Assembly: GCA_903874895.1 (NCBI GenBank)
Contig: CAIQUG010000064.1
Span: forward strand, 1-55,231
Direction of reading: 5' to 3'
From: an uncultured Caulobacterales bacterium
Lineage (GTDB): Bacteria; Pseudomonadota; Alphaproteobacteria; Caulobacterales; Caulobacteraceae
DNA length: 55,231 nt
Below are positions 23,545-31,253 of this stretch, one piece after another. Made by a program: the position numbers and the translations under genes. Below the pieces are notes generated by a model, which did not search any database, had not been told where the DNA came from, and was given only the letters and a program-made list of their open reading frames with translations. Every line of letters starts with the position of its first letter. Within the stretch, counting starts at the first letter, position 1.

Positions 23545-24695
23545 GGGGCGAGGTCTCCCGAAATCTGGAACAGGTCAGCGAGGGTCTTCTCGGCGATCCC
23601 GAAAGCGGTGGAGGCCCCCGTGCCGCTGGTGACCATGACCAGGCGGACGGCGGGATCAGGGGCATCGATGAAGAAGGTCCGGCCCGGGGCCGTGGCATAG
23701 TCGCCGGTCCACCGTTCGATCACGGGGGGCGGGGCGAGGCCGGTGGCCTTCTCGAACTCGTCGAGGATCATGGCCTCCGCCTCCGCCGGGGCGAAGGGCC
23801 AGGGCTGGTCGCCGTAGTGGTGGCTGTCCCCGACCACCAGGCTGCCGTCCTGGCTCTGGACCACGATCAGGTGCACTCCGTGGGCCAGGTGGGTCGCCTG
23901 CTCCCTGTTCAGACGCCGGCGCAGGGCATCGGCCTCCGGCAGGGCGGCATATCCCTCGTACCGGGTGAGGCTGAGATCGGACATCACCGAGGCCGGCCAG
24001 ACAAAGCCCGGGGCTGCGAGGCGCAGCATGGACAATCGGCAGCGCTGTACCTGATAGGCGGCAATCCGCTCGGGATAGAGGGTGGCGAAATCGTCGCCGG
24101 GGCACACCACGCAGGCCCCCGCCGACACCGGCCCGCGGGAGGTGGCGATTTCCGGCGGCTGGGCGGAATAGGCCGCCGTGCCGTTGAGAAACGTCACCCC
24201 CATCTCCTCCTCCAGCCATGCGGCCAGCTTCGGCAGGGCGGTACGGGACTCCACCCGCAGGTCCCGGGTCGAGCGCAGGGCCCCCAGCGTGTCCGCCGCG
24301 GCGATCTGCGGGTGCAGCCGGGCGAAGGTCGTGGCGTCCAGCAGGTCGCAGCCGTCCGCCATCTCGGTCTGCAGGAACGCCTCCGCCACCGCCACCGCCT
24401 CGGGACGGCGAAGGGTCAGCAGGAGGCCCGTATGCTCCACGGCTATGCCGGCACGGGGCGCGATCTCGGCCCAGACATCCCGGGTGCGTCGGGCCAGCTG
24501 CCAGCTTTCGCCCCGGGCCTGACCGGTCACGGTGATGAAGCCGAAATTGCGGATGGACGCCCCGTGGGCCCGGGCGGACCGTTCGATCACCACCACCCGC
24601 TTGCCGAGCCGGGCGGCGACCGCAGCCGTTGCCAGACCGATGATCCCGGCACCGATGACGGCCAGGTCGTAGACGGGACGCAGGGAGTGGGCCAT
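23541..24695 (-). CDS. FAD-dependent oxidoreductase of phosphonate catabolism (TIGR03364-type)
   Basis: This is a 384-residue DAO-fold flavoenzyme. The Rossmann motif LAVIGAGIIGLATAAVAARL opens the protein, then VVVIERSARAHGASIRNFGF, a start typical of the phosphonate-linked DAO subfamily (HpnW/TIGR03364). The C-terminal FAD contact is MVTSGTGASTAFGIAEKTLA. Such enzymes, found next to phnX, are reported to oxidise amino- or N-methylamino-phosphonates toward phosphonoacetaldehyde. The present assignment follows from the 4-bp overlap with phnX and general similarity rather than from a search. The ATG at 24695 is chosen because the 40 upstream residues of open frame look non-coding. It is transcribed divergently from the HD-domain oxygenase across 228 bp. 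Confidence 0.85.
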   Translation of the reverse strand: MAHSLRPVYDLAVIGAGIIGLATAAVAARLGKRVVVIERSARAHGASIRNFGFITVTGQARGESWQLARRTRDVWAEIAPRAGIAVEHTGLLLTLRRPEAVAVAEAFLQTEMADGCDLLDATTFARLHPQIAAADTLGALRSTRDLRVESRTALPKLAAWLEEEMGVTFLNGTAAYSAQPPEIATSRGPVSAGACVVCPGDDFATLYPERIAAYQVQRCRLSMLRLAAPGFVWPASVMSDLSLTRYEGYAALPEADALRRRLNREQATHLAHGVHLIVVQSQDGSLVVGDSHHYGDQPWPFAPAEAEAMILDEFEKATGLAPPPVIERWTGDYATAPGRTFFIDAPDPAVRLVMVTSGTGASTAFGIAEKTLADLFQISGDLAP

Positions 24696-24923
24696 GGGCG
24701 GAACCTTCGGGGGCGGCAAGGCTTGCGGCCGGGGAATGTGAACCGGCCCGGACGCCTCGCAGCTGTTCCCGTACCGGATTTCAGAAGGGATGAGAACGCC
24801 CTGTTCGAAAGTCATCCACCGTCATATTTTCGAGATAGAAGCGCGGGTCGCCGGACCTCTACACCGGGCCCCGGATTCGATCTCCCGTTCCCCGACCGGC
24901 CCACGCCGGAGAAAGTCCTGCCC

Positions 24924-25484
24924 ATGTCGTCCCGTGCCATCGATCAGCTCTTCGAGGCGTTCGCCCGTCACGGTGACAGCCACTATGGCGAGCGGGTCAG
25001 CCAGACGGCCCACGCCCTGCAGTGCGCCGAATTCGCCGCGCGGGATGGTGCCGACGAGGCGCTGGTGGCGGCCAGCCTGCTGCATGACTACGGCCACCTG
25101 ATCGAGGCGGATCGTCTGCTGGACCCGGACAATCCGACAACGGACGAAATGCACGAAATGCTCGGGGCCGACGCCCTCGGCGCGATCTTCGGACCCGCCG
25201 TCGTCCAGCCCATTGCCCTCCACGTGGCCGCCAAGCGCTATCTGTGCGCCACCGAACCCGGTTATCTGGACGGGCTGAGTGCGGCATCCGCCCATTCCCT
25301 CGTCCTGCAGGGTGGCCCGTTCGATGCCGACCAGGCCCGCCGGTTCGAGGCCATGCCCTTCGCCGCGGAAGCGGTCCGGCTTCGGCGCTATGACGACCAG
25401 GGCAAGATCGAAGGGGGTGAGACCACCCGCCTGTCAGACTATCGTGACCTGTTGTTGCGACTGGCCCTTGGGGAGGGACACTAG
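24924..25484 (+). CDS. HD-domain phosphonate-degradation oxygenase (PhnZ-like)
   Basis: This 186-residue HD-superfamily protein has the metal ligands expected of the mixed-valent di-iron PhnZ/MIOX-like group: a histidine in SQTAHALQCAEFA, the HD pair in ASLLHDYGHLIE, a histidine in DEMHEMLGADAL and another in PIALHVAAKRYLCA. PhnZ cleaves 2-amino-1-hydroxyethylphosphonate oxidatively to glycine and phosphate. Its usual partner PhnY is not adjacent; the only 2OG dioxygenase-like gene in the window is 12 kb away (37108). The ATG at 24924 gives a start matching the fold, and the open frame upstream overlaps the divergent gene and is chance. The divergent arrangement with phnX and the FAD enzyme supports the phosphonate role. 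Confidence 0.85.
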   Translation: MSSRAIDQLFEAFARHGDSHYGERVSQTAHALQCAEFAARDGADEALVAASLLHDYGHLIEADRLLDPDNPTTDEMHEMLGADALGAIFGPAVVQPIALHVAAKRYLCATEPGYLDGLSAASAHSLVLQGGPFDADQARRFEAMPFAAEAVRLRRYDDQGKIEGGETTRLSDYRDLLLRLALGEGH

Positions 25485-25485
25485 A

Positions 25486-26901
25486 ATGGTCCGGATCAAC
25501 ATGCCGTCCCTCAAGACTCTGCTTGCGGCGGCCATGGCCCTTGCGGCGTCCGCGAGCCTCGCCCAGGCCGCGCCGTCGTCCGTGGTCGCCCGCTATGTCG
25601 TGATGGGACAGGACGGGGCAAGGATCGCCCGGGTTCTGACCACCGCCGCGACCTGTCCGCCGCTGGACGCCATCGGTCCTGGCGGTCGGCGGCTGAGCCT
25701 GCCCCTGACCCTGCGCCAGCCCGCCGGAACCGTTCCGGCGCGCAGCCACTCGGACGTCGGATCCAAGGGCAAGCCGGCGGCCTTTCCCGTCAGCGTCTGC
25801 GAGGTGACCGTGCCCGCCGATGTCATTCGCGTGCAGAGCGATGGTGTGCCCCTGCCGCTGCCGCCGGCACGGATCGACCGCATCGTCGTGATCGGCGACA
25901 CCGGCTGCCGTCTGAAGCAGAGCGAGAAGGCCTATCAGGACTGCAATGACGTTGCGGCCTATCCGTTCCGCCGGATCGCACAGCACGCAGCGGACTGGAA
26001 GCCGGATCTCGTCATCCACGTCGGCGACTACCTCTATCGGGAATCCCCGTGCCCGGACGATGATCCCGGATGCGCGGGCTCGCCGGACGGATATGGCTGG
26101 GACGCGTGGAACGCCGACCTCTTCACGCCGGGCGCGTCCCTGCTGCAGGCCGCGGCCTGGGTCGCGGTGCGGGGCAATCACGAGGATTGTGCCCGGGCGG
26201 GGGTCGGCTGGTTCCGGCTGATGGATGCCCACCCCTTCACCCCGGGGCGGGACTGCCTCGATCCGGCGGCCGATGCCGAGGCGGACTACACGCCCCCCTT
26301 CGCCGTTCCGATCGGTGGCGGCGCGCAGGTGATCGTGCTCGATCTCACGGCGGTGGGGGAAAAGCCCCTGGCCGCGGACAGCCGCCGCGCGGCGCAGGTG
26401 GCGGCGACCTATGACGCCATGGCCAACCTGTCAAAGCAGGGGGGCTTCACCTTCGTTGCCAACCACAAGCCGATCCTCGGCTTCGGCGCGACAGAAGACA
26501 ACGGTACCCGCCAGCTGCGGCCCGGCAATCTGGGCGCCCAGGCGGTCCTGGCGTCGAAGTCGCCGAACCTGTTCCCGGAGACGGTGCAGGTCCTGCTGTC
26601 GGGGCACATCCACATCTGGGAGCAGCTGAGCTATGCGACGCCGCATCCGAGCCAGTTCGTCACCGGCTTTTCCGGAACCCTCGAGGACGTGCCGAACATC
26701 CCCGAGCATCCGGCTGCCACCGACACCCCGGCCCCCGGCGCGGTCCTCGAGAGCTTCAGCGTCTGGAACGGCCAGTTCGGCTACATGACCCTGGAGCGGC
26801 AGGCGACGGACCGCTGGGCGGCGACCGTGCACGATGCCGACGGCCATGTGGTCCGTCGCTGCGAGATCGAGGGTCGTCATTCCCGCTGCCGGGCGGTGTG
26901 A
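25486..26901 (+). CDS. Secreted metallophosphoesterase
   Basis: This 471-residue protein has a signal peptide (LLAAAMALAASASLAQAAP), hence is periplasmic. The calcineurin-like metal motifs appear in order: VVIGDTGCRL (GDxG), IHVGDYLYRE (GD), VAVRGNHEDC (GNHE), FVANHKPILGF (histidine) and LLSGHIHIWEQL (GHxH). An N-terminal beta-rich segment of about 110 residues precedes the catalytic domain, reminiscent of purple acid phosphatases. It starts 1 bp after the HD-oxygenase stop, so it belongs to the phosphonate operon and may release phosphate from organophosphates or phosphonate esters outside the cytoplasm. Five cysteines between the GD and GNHE motifs and the tail suggest disulfides. Confidence 0.9.
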   Translation: MVRINMPSLKTLLAAAMALAASASLAQAAPSSVVARYVVMGQDGARIARVLTTAATCPPLDAIGPGGRRLSLPLTLRQPAGTVPARSHSDVGSKGKPAAFPVSVCEVTVPADVIRVQSDGVPLPLPPARIDRIVVIGDTGCRLKQSEKAYQDCNDVAAYPFRRIAQHAADWKPDLVIHVGDYLYRESPCPDDDPGCAGSPDGYGWDAWNADLFTPGASLLQAAAWVAVRGNHEDCARAGVGWFRLMDAHPFTPGRDCLDPAADAEADYTPPFAVPIGGGAQVIVLDLTAVGEKPLAADSRRAAQVAATYDAMANLSKQGGFTFVANHKPILGFGATEDNGTRQLRPGNLGAQAVLASKSPNLFPETVQVLLSGHIHIWEQLSYATPHPSQFVTGFSGTLEDVPNIPEHPAATDTPAPGAVLESFSVWNGQFGYMTLERQATDRWAATVHDADGHVVRRCEIEGRHSRCRAV

Positions 26902-26986
26902 CGGGGGCTTTCGAGGTCTCCGTCGGCGGCCTATACCCGGAGGGTTCCTGACCCGCGCCGCCGACGGGTCCCGACCGGAGACCCCG

Positions 26987-27601
26987 ATGCGCCTGCTGAG
27001 CTCCCCCACCTCGCCCTATGCCCGCAAGGTCCGGATGACCGTGCTCGAGAAGGGGCTGGCGGACCGCGTCGCCAGCGAGCCGGGCGTGCCGATGGGCACG
27101 GCGGACGAGGCCGCGGCCGTGCGACGGGTCAATCCCCTCGGCAAGATCCCGGCCCTGGTGCTGGATACCGGGGAGGCCTTGTACGACAGCCCGGTGATCT
27201 GCGAGTACCTGGACGCGATCGGAACCGGACCCGCGCTCCTGCCCGCCTCGGGCACCGGACGCTGGACGGCGCTTCGTCTGCAGGCCCTGGGGGACGGGGT
27301 CGCCGATGCGGCCTTCAACATCGTCATGGAGCATCGGCGGGCCGAGGCGCTGCGATCCTCGGAATGGCTGGATCGCTGGACCCGGGCGATCCACGGTGCC
27401 GCCGACGCCCTGGAAGAGGCGCTGGCGGCCGGACCGCTGGCGGCCGATCTGGGGGCCATCGCCATCGCCGCCGCGTTCGGCTATGTGGATTTCCGCCTGC
27501 CGCAGATCGAATGGCGTGCCGGCCGGCCCCGGCTGACCGCCGCCTTCGCCGATCTGGCGGCACGGCCGAGCTTTGTCGCGACGGCCCCGCCCAACGGCTG
27601 A
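26987..27601 (+). CDS. Glutathione S-transferase family protein
   Basis: This 204-residue cytosolic GST-fold protein has an N-terminal thioredoxin-like domain, residues 1-78: MRLLSSPTSPYARKVRM with the SPYAR motif in which a serine rather than cysteine is the likely glutathione contact, then VNPLGKIPALVLD with the cis-proline, and LYDSPVICEYLD with the glutathione-binding D-S pair. The all-helical C-terminal domain follows to the end. It resembles the YibF-type GSTs of proteobacteria. It lies 85 bp downstream of the metallophosphoesterase with its own start and could be the last gene of that transcript or independent. The substrate is unknown. Confidence 0.92.
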   Translation: MRLLSSPTSPYARKVRMTVLEKGLADRVASEPGVPMGTADEAAAVRRVNPLGKIPALVLDTGEALYDSPVICEYLDAIGTGPALLPASGTGRWTALRLQALGDGVADAAFNIVMEHRRAEALRSSEWLDRWTRAIHGAADALEEALAAGPLAADLGAIAIAAAFGYVDFRLPQIEWRAGRPRLTAAFADLAARPSFVATAPPNG

Positions 27602-27701
27602 TCCCGCCCCGCCGGCTGGCCAGCGGTCGGACCTTGCAGTGTGGCCGAATGGCCGCGCCGGGACGGAACTGGCCCTAAGCCGCGCGACATATGCGCCTTT
27701 G

Positions 27702-27715
27702 TTGATGCGCATCAA
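27702..27715 (+). promoter_or_regulatory. Perfect FNR/FixK (anaerobox) site TTGAT-N4-ATCAA
   Basis: The 14-bp palindrome TTGATGCGCATCAA is an exact match to the FNR/Anr/FixK consensus. It ends 68 bp before the start of the cytochrome-porin gene, suitable for class II activation from just upstream of a promoter. It suggests that the three-gene redox operon downstream responds to low oxygen. Confidence 0.8.
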
Positions 27716-27783
27716 CGTCGCGGGCCGAGCTGCGGCCGACACCTCCCATGGATCTCGACAGACGGGACCCAGGGAGGATCATC

Positions 27784-29166
27784 ATGCAAGGTTTGATCGA
27801 CAGGCTCATGCGGACCGGGCCGCGGCTGGCATCCGGTCTGATCGCCGCGGCGGTGACGCTCGGCGGACTGGCCCTCGGCGGCACACCCGCCCATGCGGTG
27901 CCCGCCTTCGCCATGCAGACCGGCCAGGCCTGCCAGGCCTGCCATGTGGGCGGCTTCGGGCCGCAACTGACGGCCTACGGCAGGGACTTCAAGCTCCGCG
28001 GTTACACCGCCCGTTCCGGCACGGGCTACACGATGCCGGTGTCGATCATGGCGATCGAGAGCTTCGTCCAGACCCAGCAGGCGCAGGCGTCCCCGCCGGC
28101 GAGCGGCTTCAAGCGCAATGACAATCTGGGCCTCGACCAGATCAGCATCTTTGTCGCGGGCGGGATCGACAACCACTTCGGCGGCTTCATCCAGTCCACC
28201 TATGACGGCATCGGCAAGACCTATTCCTGGGACAATGCCGACCTGCGGGCGGTGACCACCGTCGACATGGGGACGCACAACGTCCTCTTCGGGCTGTCCC
28301 TCAACAACAACCCCACGTCCCAGGATGTGTGGAACACCCTGCCGGGCTGGGGCTACCCGTACACCAGCTCTGCCCTGGCCCCCTCTCCGGCCGCAGCCCC
28401 GCTGCTGGCGGGCGGGCTGGCGACCAATGTCATCGGTCTCAACGCCTATGCCTGGATCGACAGCCACATCTATGTGGAACTCGGGGGCTACAAGTCCGTG
28501 GGCTCCGCGATCCTGCGCCGTCTGGGCGGGGATCCCTATGCGCCGGGCGACATAGACGGGGTCGCCCCCTATGCCCGTCTGGCCCTGACGCAGCAGGCCC
28601 TTGGCGGCACCCTCGAGACCGGACTGTTCGCCCTCAAGGCCGACATCCATCCCGGGCGGGACCGCAGCACCGGCCAGACGGACGGCTACACGGACCTCGG
28701 CCTCGATGCCGCCTATGAGCGGACCCTCGGCAGTGGCGACGTGGTGACGATCAATGGCCGCTACACCCATGAGGACCAGTCCCTCGACGCCACCTGCAAC
28801 CTGGCGGCTGCCACGGGCGGGTGTATCGACAACAGCCTCGACGATGTCCGGGTCGATGCCTCCTACTACTGGCGCAACAAGATCGGCGGCACGGTGCAGC
28901 TGTTCAACACCACCGGCACGGCAAACCCGGTGATCTGGGGCGGCAACCGCACCTTCAAGCCCGACAGCGCCGGTGCGGTCCTGCAGGTGGACGCCACCCC
29001 CTGGGGGGCCGGCGCCTCCCCCCTCGGACCCCGCTTCAATGTCCGGGTCGGGGCCCAGTACACGGCCTATGCCAAGTTCAACGGCGCCAACCACAACTGG
29101 GACGGCGCCGGCGGCAATGCCTCCGACAACAATACCCTGAGGGTCTTCCTCTGGGCCGCCTACTGA
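27784..29166 (+). CDS. Cyc2-like fused monoheme cytochrome-porin (outer membrane)
   Basis: This 460-residue exported protein has a long signal peptide ending in PAHA (cleavage near residue 38), then AVPAFAMQTGQACQACH, with a single CxxCH heme site, and LTAYGRDFKLRGYT. This N-terminal pattern matches my recollection of the Cyc2 family, in which one c-type heme is followed by an outer-membrane beta-barrel. The remaining 400 residues show amphipathic alternating strands and end in an aromatic residue (LRVFLWAAY), as barrels do. Cyc2 of iron oxidisers accepts electrons from extracellular Fe(II), but related proteins occur in non-oxidisers. The start follows GGGAGG. It heads an operon with a hemerythrin-like protein and cytochrome c under a perfect FNR box. 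Confidence 0.75.
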   Translation: MQGLIDRLMRTGPRLASGLIAAAVTLGGLALGGTPAHAVPAFAMQTGQACQACHVGGFGPQLTAYGRDFKLRGYTARSGTGYTMPVSIMAIESFVQTQQAQASPPASGFKRNDNLGLDQISIFVAGGIDNHFGGFIQSTYDGIGKTYSWDNADLRAVTTVDMGTHNVLFGLSLNNNPTSQDVWNTLPGWGYPYTSSALAPSPAAAPLLAGGLATNVIGLNAYAWIDSHIYVELGGYKSVGSAILRRLGGDPYAPGDIDGVAPYARLALTQQALGGTLETGLFALKADIHPGRDRSTGQTDGYTDLGLDAAYERTLGSGDVVTINGRYTHEDQSLDATCNLAAATGGCIDNSLDDVRVDASYYWRNKIGGTVQLFNTTGTANPVIWGGNRTFKPDSAGAVLQVDATPWGAGASPLGPRFNVRVGAQYTAYAKFNGANHNWDGAGGNASDNNTLRVFLWAAY

Positions 29167-29231
29167 CGGACGAACCCCTGGCCGGGCGGCTGCGGATGCG
29201 GTCGTCCGGCGACGGAACGAAGGAGATTTCC

Positions 29232-29780
29232 ATGCACCTTAAGACACCCACCAGACGGGCCCTCGCCATCGCTGCCATCGGCCTCCTGTCCGTTGCTGGA
29301 ACGGCCGCGGCCCAGACACCGCCCAACGGAAGCGAAATCCCCGCCTCGGTGGAGATGGGGCACGCCGATGCCGTGACCCACCTCGAGGCGCTGAGCCGTC
29401 ATCCCGGCCGCGTCGGTACCATCGCCCGGGAGACCCTGACCGCCGTGAAGGGGCACATCGCCCGGGAGGACAGCTACATCAAGCCGCCCCTGACCCTTCT
29501 GCCCTATCTGGCGGACGGCAAGATGACGCCGGACATGGCCTGGGCGATCCCGATGGCAGACCGGCTGCGGGCGGACCGGGAGGTGATCCAGCAGGAGCAC
29601 AACCGGATCAACACCCTGCTGACGGAGCTGCGGGACGCGGGGCGGGTGGCCCACGACCGCGCCGCCGTGGAGTTCGCGGTGACCCTGGCCGGTGAGTCCC
29701 TCGACGACATGGAAATCCAGGAGCCGACGGTGCTGCTGATCGGCGACTATCTGAAGACCCGGCTGCAACCCGCCAAGTGA
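29232..29780 (+). CDS. Periplasmic hemerythrin-like (HHE) protein
   Basis: This 182-residue protein has a clear Sec signal peptide (ALAIAAIGLLSVAGTAAAQ) and an all-helical mature part. Histidine/glutamate pairs sit at helix positions expected for an HHE di-iron or cation-binding bundle: EMGHADAVTHLEALSRH, VKGHIAREDSYIKPPL and IQQEHNRINTLLTEL, plus ESLDDMEIQEP near the end. The match to hemerythrin is partial and should be treated as provisional. Its start has an AAGGAG site 65 bp after the cytochrome-porin, and a cytochrome c gene follows, so a role in redox, iron or oxygen handling in the periplasm is inferred from context. Confidence 0.6.
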   Translation: MHLKTPTRRALAIAAIGLLSVAGTAAAQTPPNGSEIPASVEMGHADAVTHLEALSRHPGRVGTIARETLTAVKGHIAREDSYIKPPLTLLPYLADGKMTPDMAWAIPMADRLRADREVIQQEHNRINTLLTELRDAGRVAHDRAAVEFAVTLAGESLDDMEIQEPTVLLIGDYLKTRLQPAK

Positions 29781-29862
29781 GCGGGACCGGACGGGAATGA
29801 CACCGCGATGGCGGGCGACACAAGCGATCCTGGCGACGCCCGTGCAGGATGAGGAGTTCGAG

Positions 29863-30267
29863 ATGAGGCTTCCCGAAATGATACGCGACCATATGCCCGT
29901 GATGACCCTGGCGGCGGCCCTCGTGCTGGCCGTGTCCATGAACGGACCGGCCGCGGCCGGCGATGCGACGGCGGGCAAGGCGGTGTTCAATTCCCAGTGC
30001 GCCATGTGTCATACCATCGCCGCGGGTGGGCCCAACCTCCTGGGGCCGAACCTGCACGGGATCGTCGGCCGCACGGGCGGCACGACCAAGGGCTACAACT
30101 ATTCCCCCGCCATGAAGGCGGCGGGCTTTGCCTGGACCAAGGAGAAGCTGGCAGCCTATCTCCCGGCACCCACAGCCCTGGTGCCTGGCAACAAGATGCC
30201 CTATGCGGGCCTACATCAGCCCCAGAAGGTCGATGACCTGATCGCCTATCTGGACGCGCAGAAGTAG
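29863..30267 (+). CDS. Periplasmic class I c-type cytochrome (cytochrome c2-like)
   Basis: This 134-residue exported monoheme cytochrome has a signal peptide (VMTLAAALVLAVSMNGPAAA), the heme attachment site FNSQCAMCHTIA, the conserved GPNLHGIVGRTGG, and the methionine ligand in PGNKMPYAGL. These are the features of the cytochrome c2/mitochondrial c class that shuttles electrons to terminal oxidases or reductases. The ATG at 29863 has GAGGAG upstream and gives a correct signal peptide; the longer frame from 29797 does not. It is the third gene of the FNR-boxed operon, and by analogy with Cyc2 pathways could be the periplasmic electron acceptor of the cytochrome-porin. Confidence 0.93.
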   Translation: MRLPEMIRDHMPVMTLAAALVLAVSMNGPAAAGDATAGKAVFNSQCAMCHTIAAGGPNLLGPNLHGIVGRTGGTTKGYNYSPAMKAAGFAWTKEKLAAYLPAPTALVPGNKMPYAGLHQPQKVDDLIAYLDAQK

Positions 30268-30275
30268 GGGCTGCG

Positions 30276-31226
30276 TCAGGCGCTCGCAGTATCAAGGGCC
30301 GCGGTCTGGGCCGGAGAGAGGCTGAGCGTCAGCGCCCCGAGCAGCTCGGTGAACTGGTCAAGGCTGGTGGCCGAGGCGATGGGCGCGGTCAGGGATGGCC
30401 GGGTCATCAGCCAGGCCAGCGCCACCTGGGCCGGGGTCCCCCCGGTCTGGGCGGCGACCTCGTCCAGCCCGGCCAGGATGCGCCGGCCCCGGTCGGTCAG
30501 ATATCCGCCCATCCGCCCGCCGCGGACGCTCTTGCCGAAGTCTGCCTCGGACCGGTACTTGCCGGTGAGAAAGCCTGACGCCAGGCCGTAATAGGGGATC
30601 ACGCCGATTCCCTCCGCCACGCACAGGGGCTGCAGGGCGTCCTCGAAGCCCGCCCGGTCGTGCAGGTTGTAGAGGGGCTGCAGGGTTTCGTAGCGGGGCA
30701 GACCGTGGGCCGCGGACACCTTCAGCGCCTCCGCCAGCCGCCCGGCATCATGGTTGCTGGCCCCGATGGCCCGCACCTTGCCCGCGCGGATCAGCTCGCC
30801 GAAGGCCGAAAGGGTCTCCTCGAGGGGGGTGTCGGCATCGTCCCTGTGCGACTGGTAGAGGTCGATCACCTCGACCCCCAGGCGCTGCAGGCTGTCATCG
30901 CAGGCCGCCAGGATATTGGCACGGGACAGGCCCGGACGGGTGGGCAGCATGGCCACCTTGGTGGCGATGACCACCTTGTCCCGCACCGCCGGTCCCCGGG
31001 CCTTCAGCCAGGCCCCGATCACCGTCTCGGACTCCCCGCCCTTGTGGCCGGGGGCCCAGGCCGAATAGACGTCGGCCGTGTCGATCAGCGCGACGCCGTG
31101 GTCCACGCAGGCGTCCAGCAGCCGGAACGAGGTGGCCTCGTCCGCCGTCCAGCCGAACACATTGCCGCCGAAGGCGAGGGGGGCGGCTGACAGGCCGGAC
31201 CGTCCGAGGGGGCGCGCAAGGGTCAT
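30276..31226 (-). CDS. Aldo/keto reductase
   Basis: This is a 316-residue NADPH-dependent TIM-barrel oxidoreductase. The catalytic tetrad can be placed: aspartate and tyrosine in LIDTADVYSAWAPG, lysine in VIATKVAML and histidine in IDLYQSHRDDADT. The start (RPLGRSGLSAAPLAFGGNVF) and end are those of the YajO/Tas-like AKR group. It converges with the cytochrome c gene, 8 bp apart, and follows the P450 gene on the same strand after 27 bp, so it may be the second gene of a P450-AKR transcript. Substrate unknown; a carbonyl produced by the P450 or carotenoid oxygenase is one possibility. Confidence 0.95.
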   Translation of the reverse strand: MTLARPLGRSGLSAAPLAFGGNVFGWTADEATSFRLLDACVDHGVALIDTADVYSAWAPGHKGGESETVIGAWLKARGPAVRDKVVIATKVAMLPTRPGLSRANILAACDDSLQRLGVEVIDLYQSHRDDADTPLEETLSAFGELIRAGKVRAIGASNHDAGRLAEALKVSAAHGLPRYETLQPLYNLHDRAGFEDALQPLCVAEGIGVIPYYGLASGFLTGKYRSEADFGKSVRGGRMGGYLTDRGRRILAGLDEVAAQTGGTPAQVALAWLMTRPSLTAPIASATSLDQFTELLGALTLSLSPAQTAALDTASA

Positions 31227-31253
31227 GGGTGTTCAATCCTTGATGAGGCGGGG

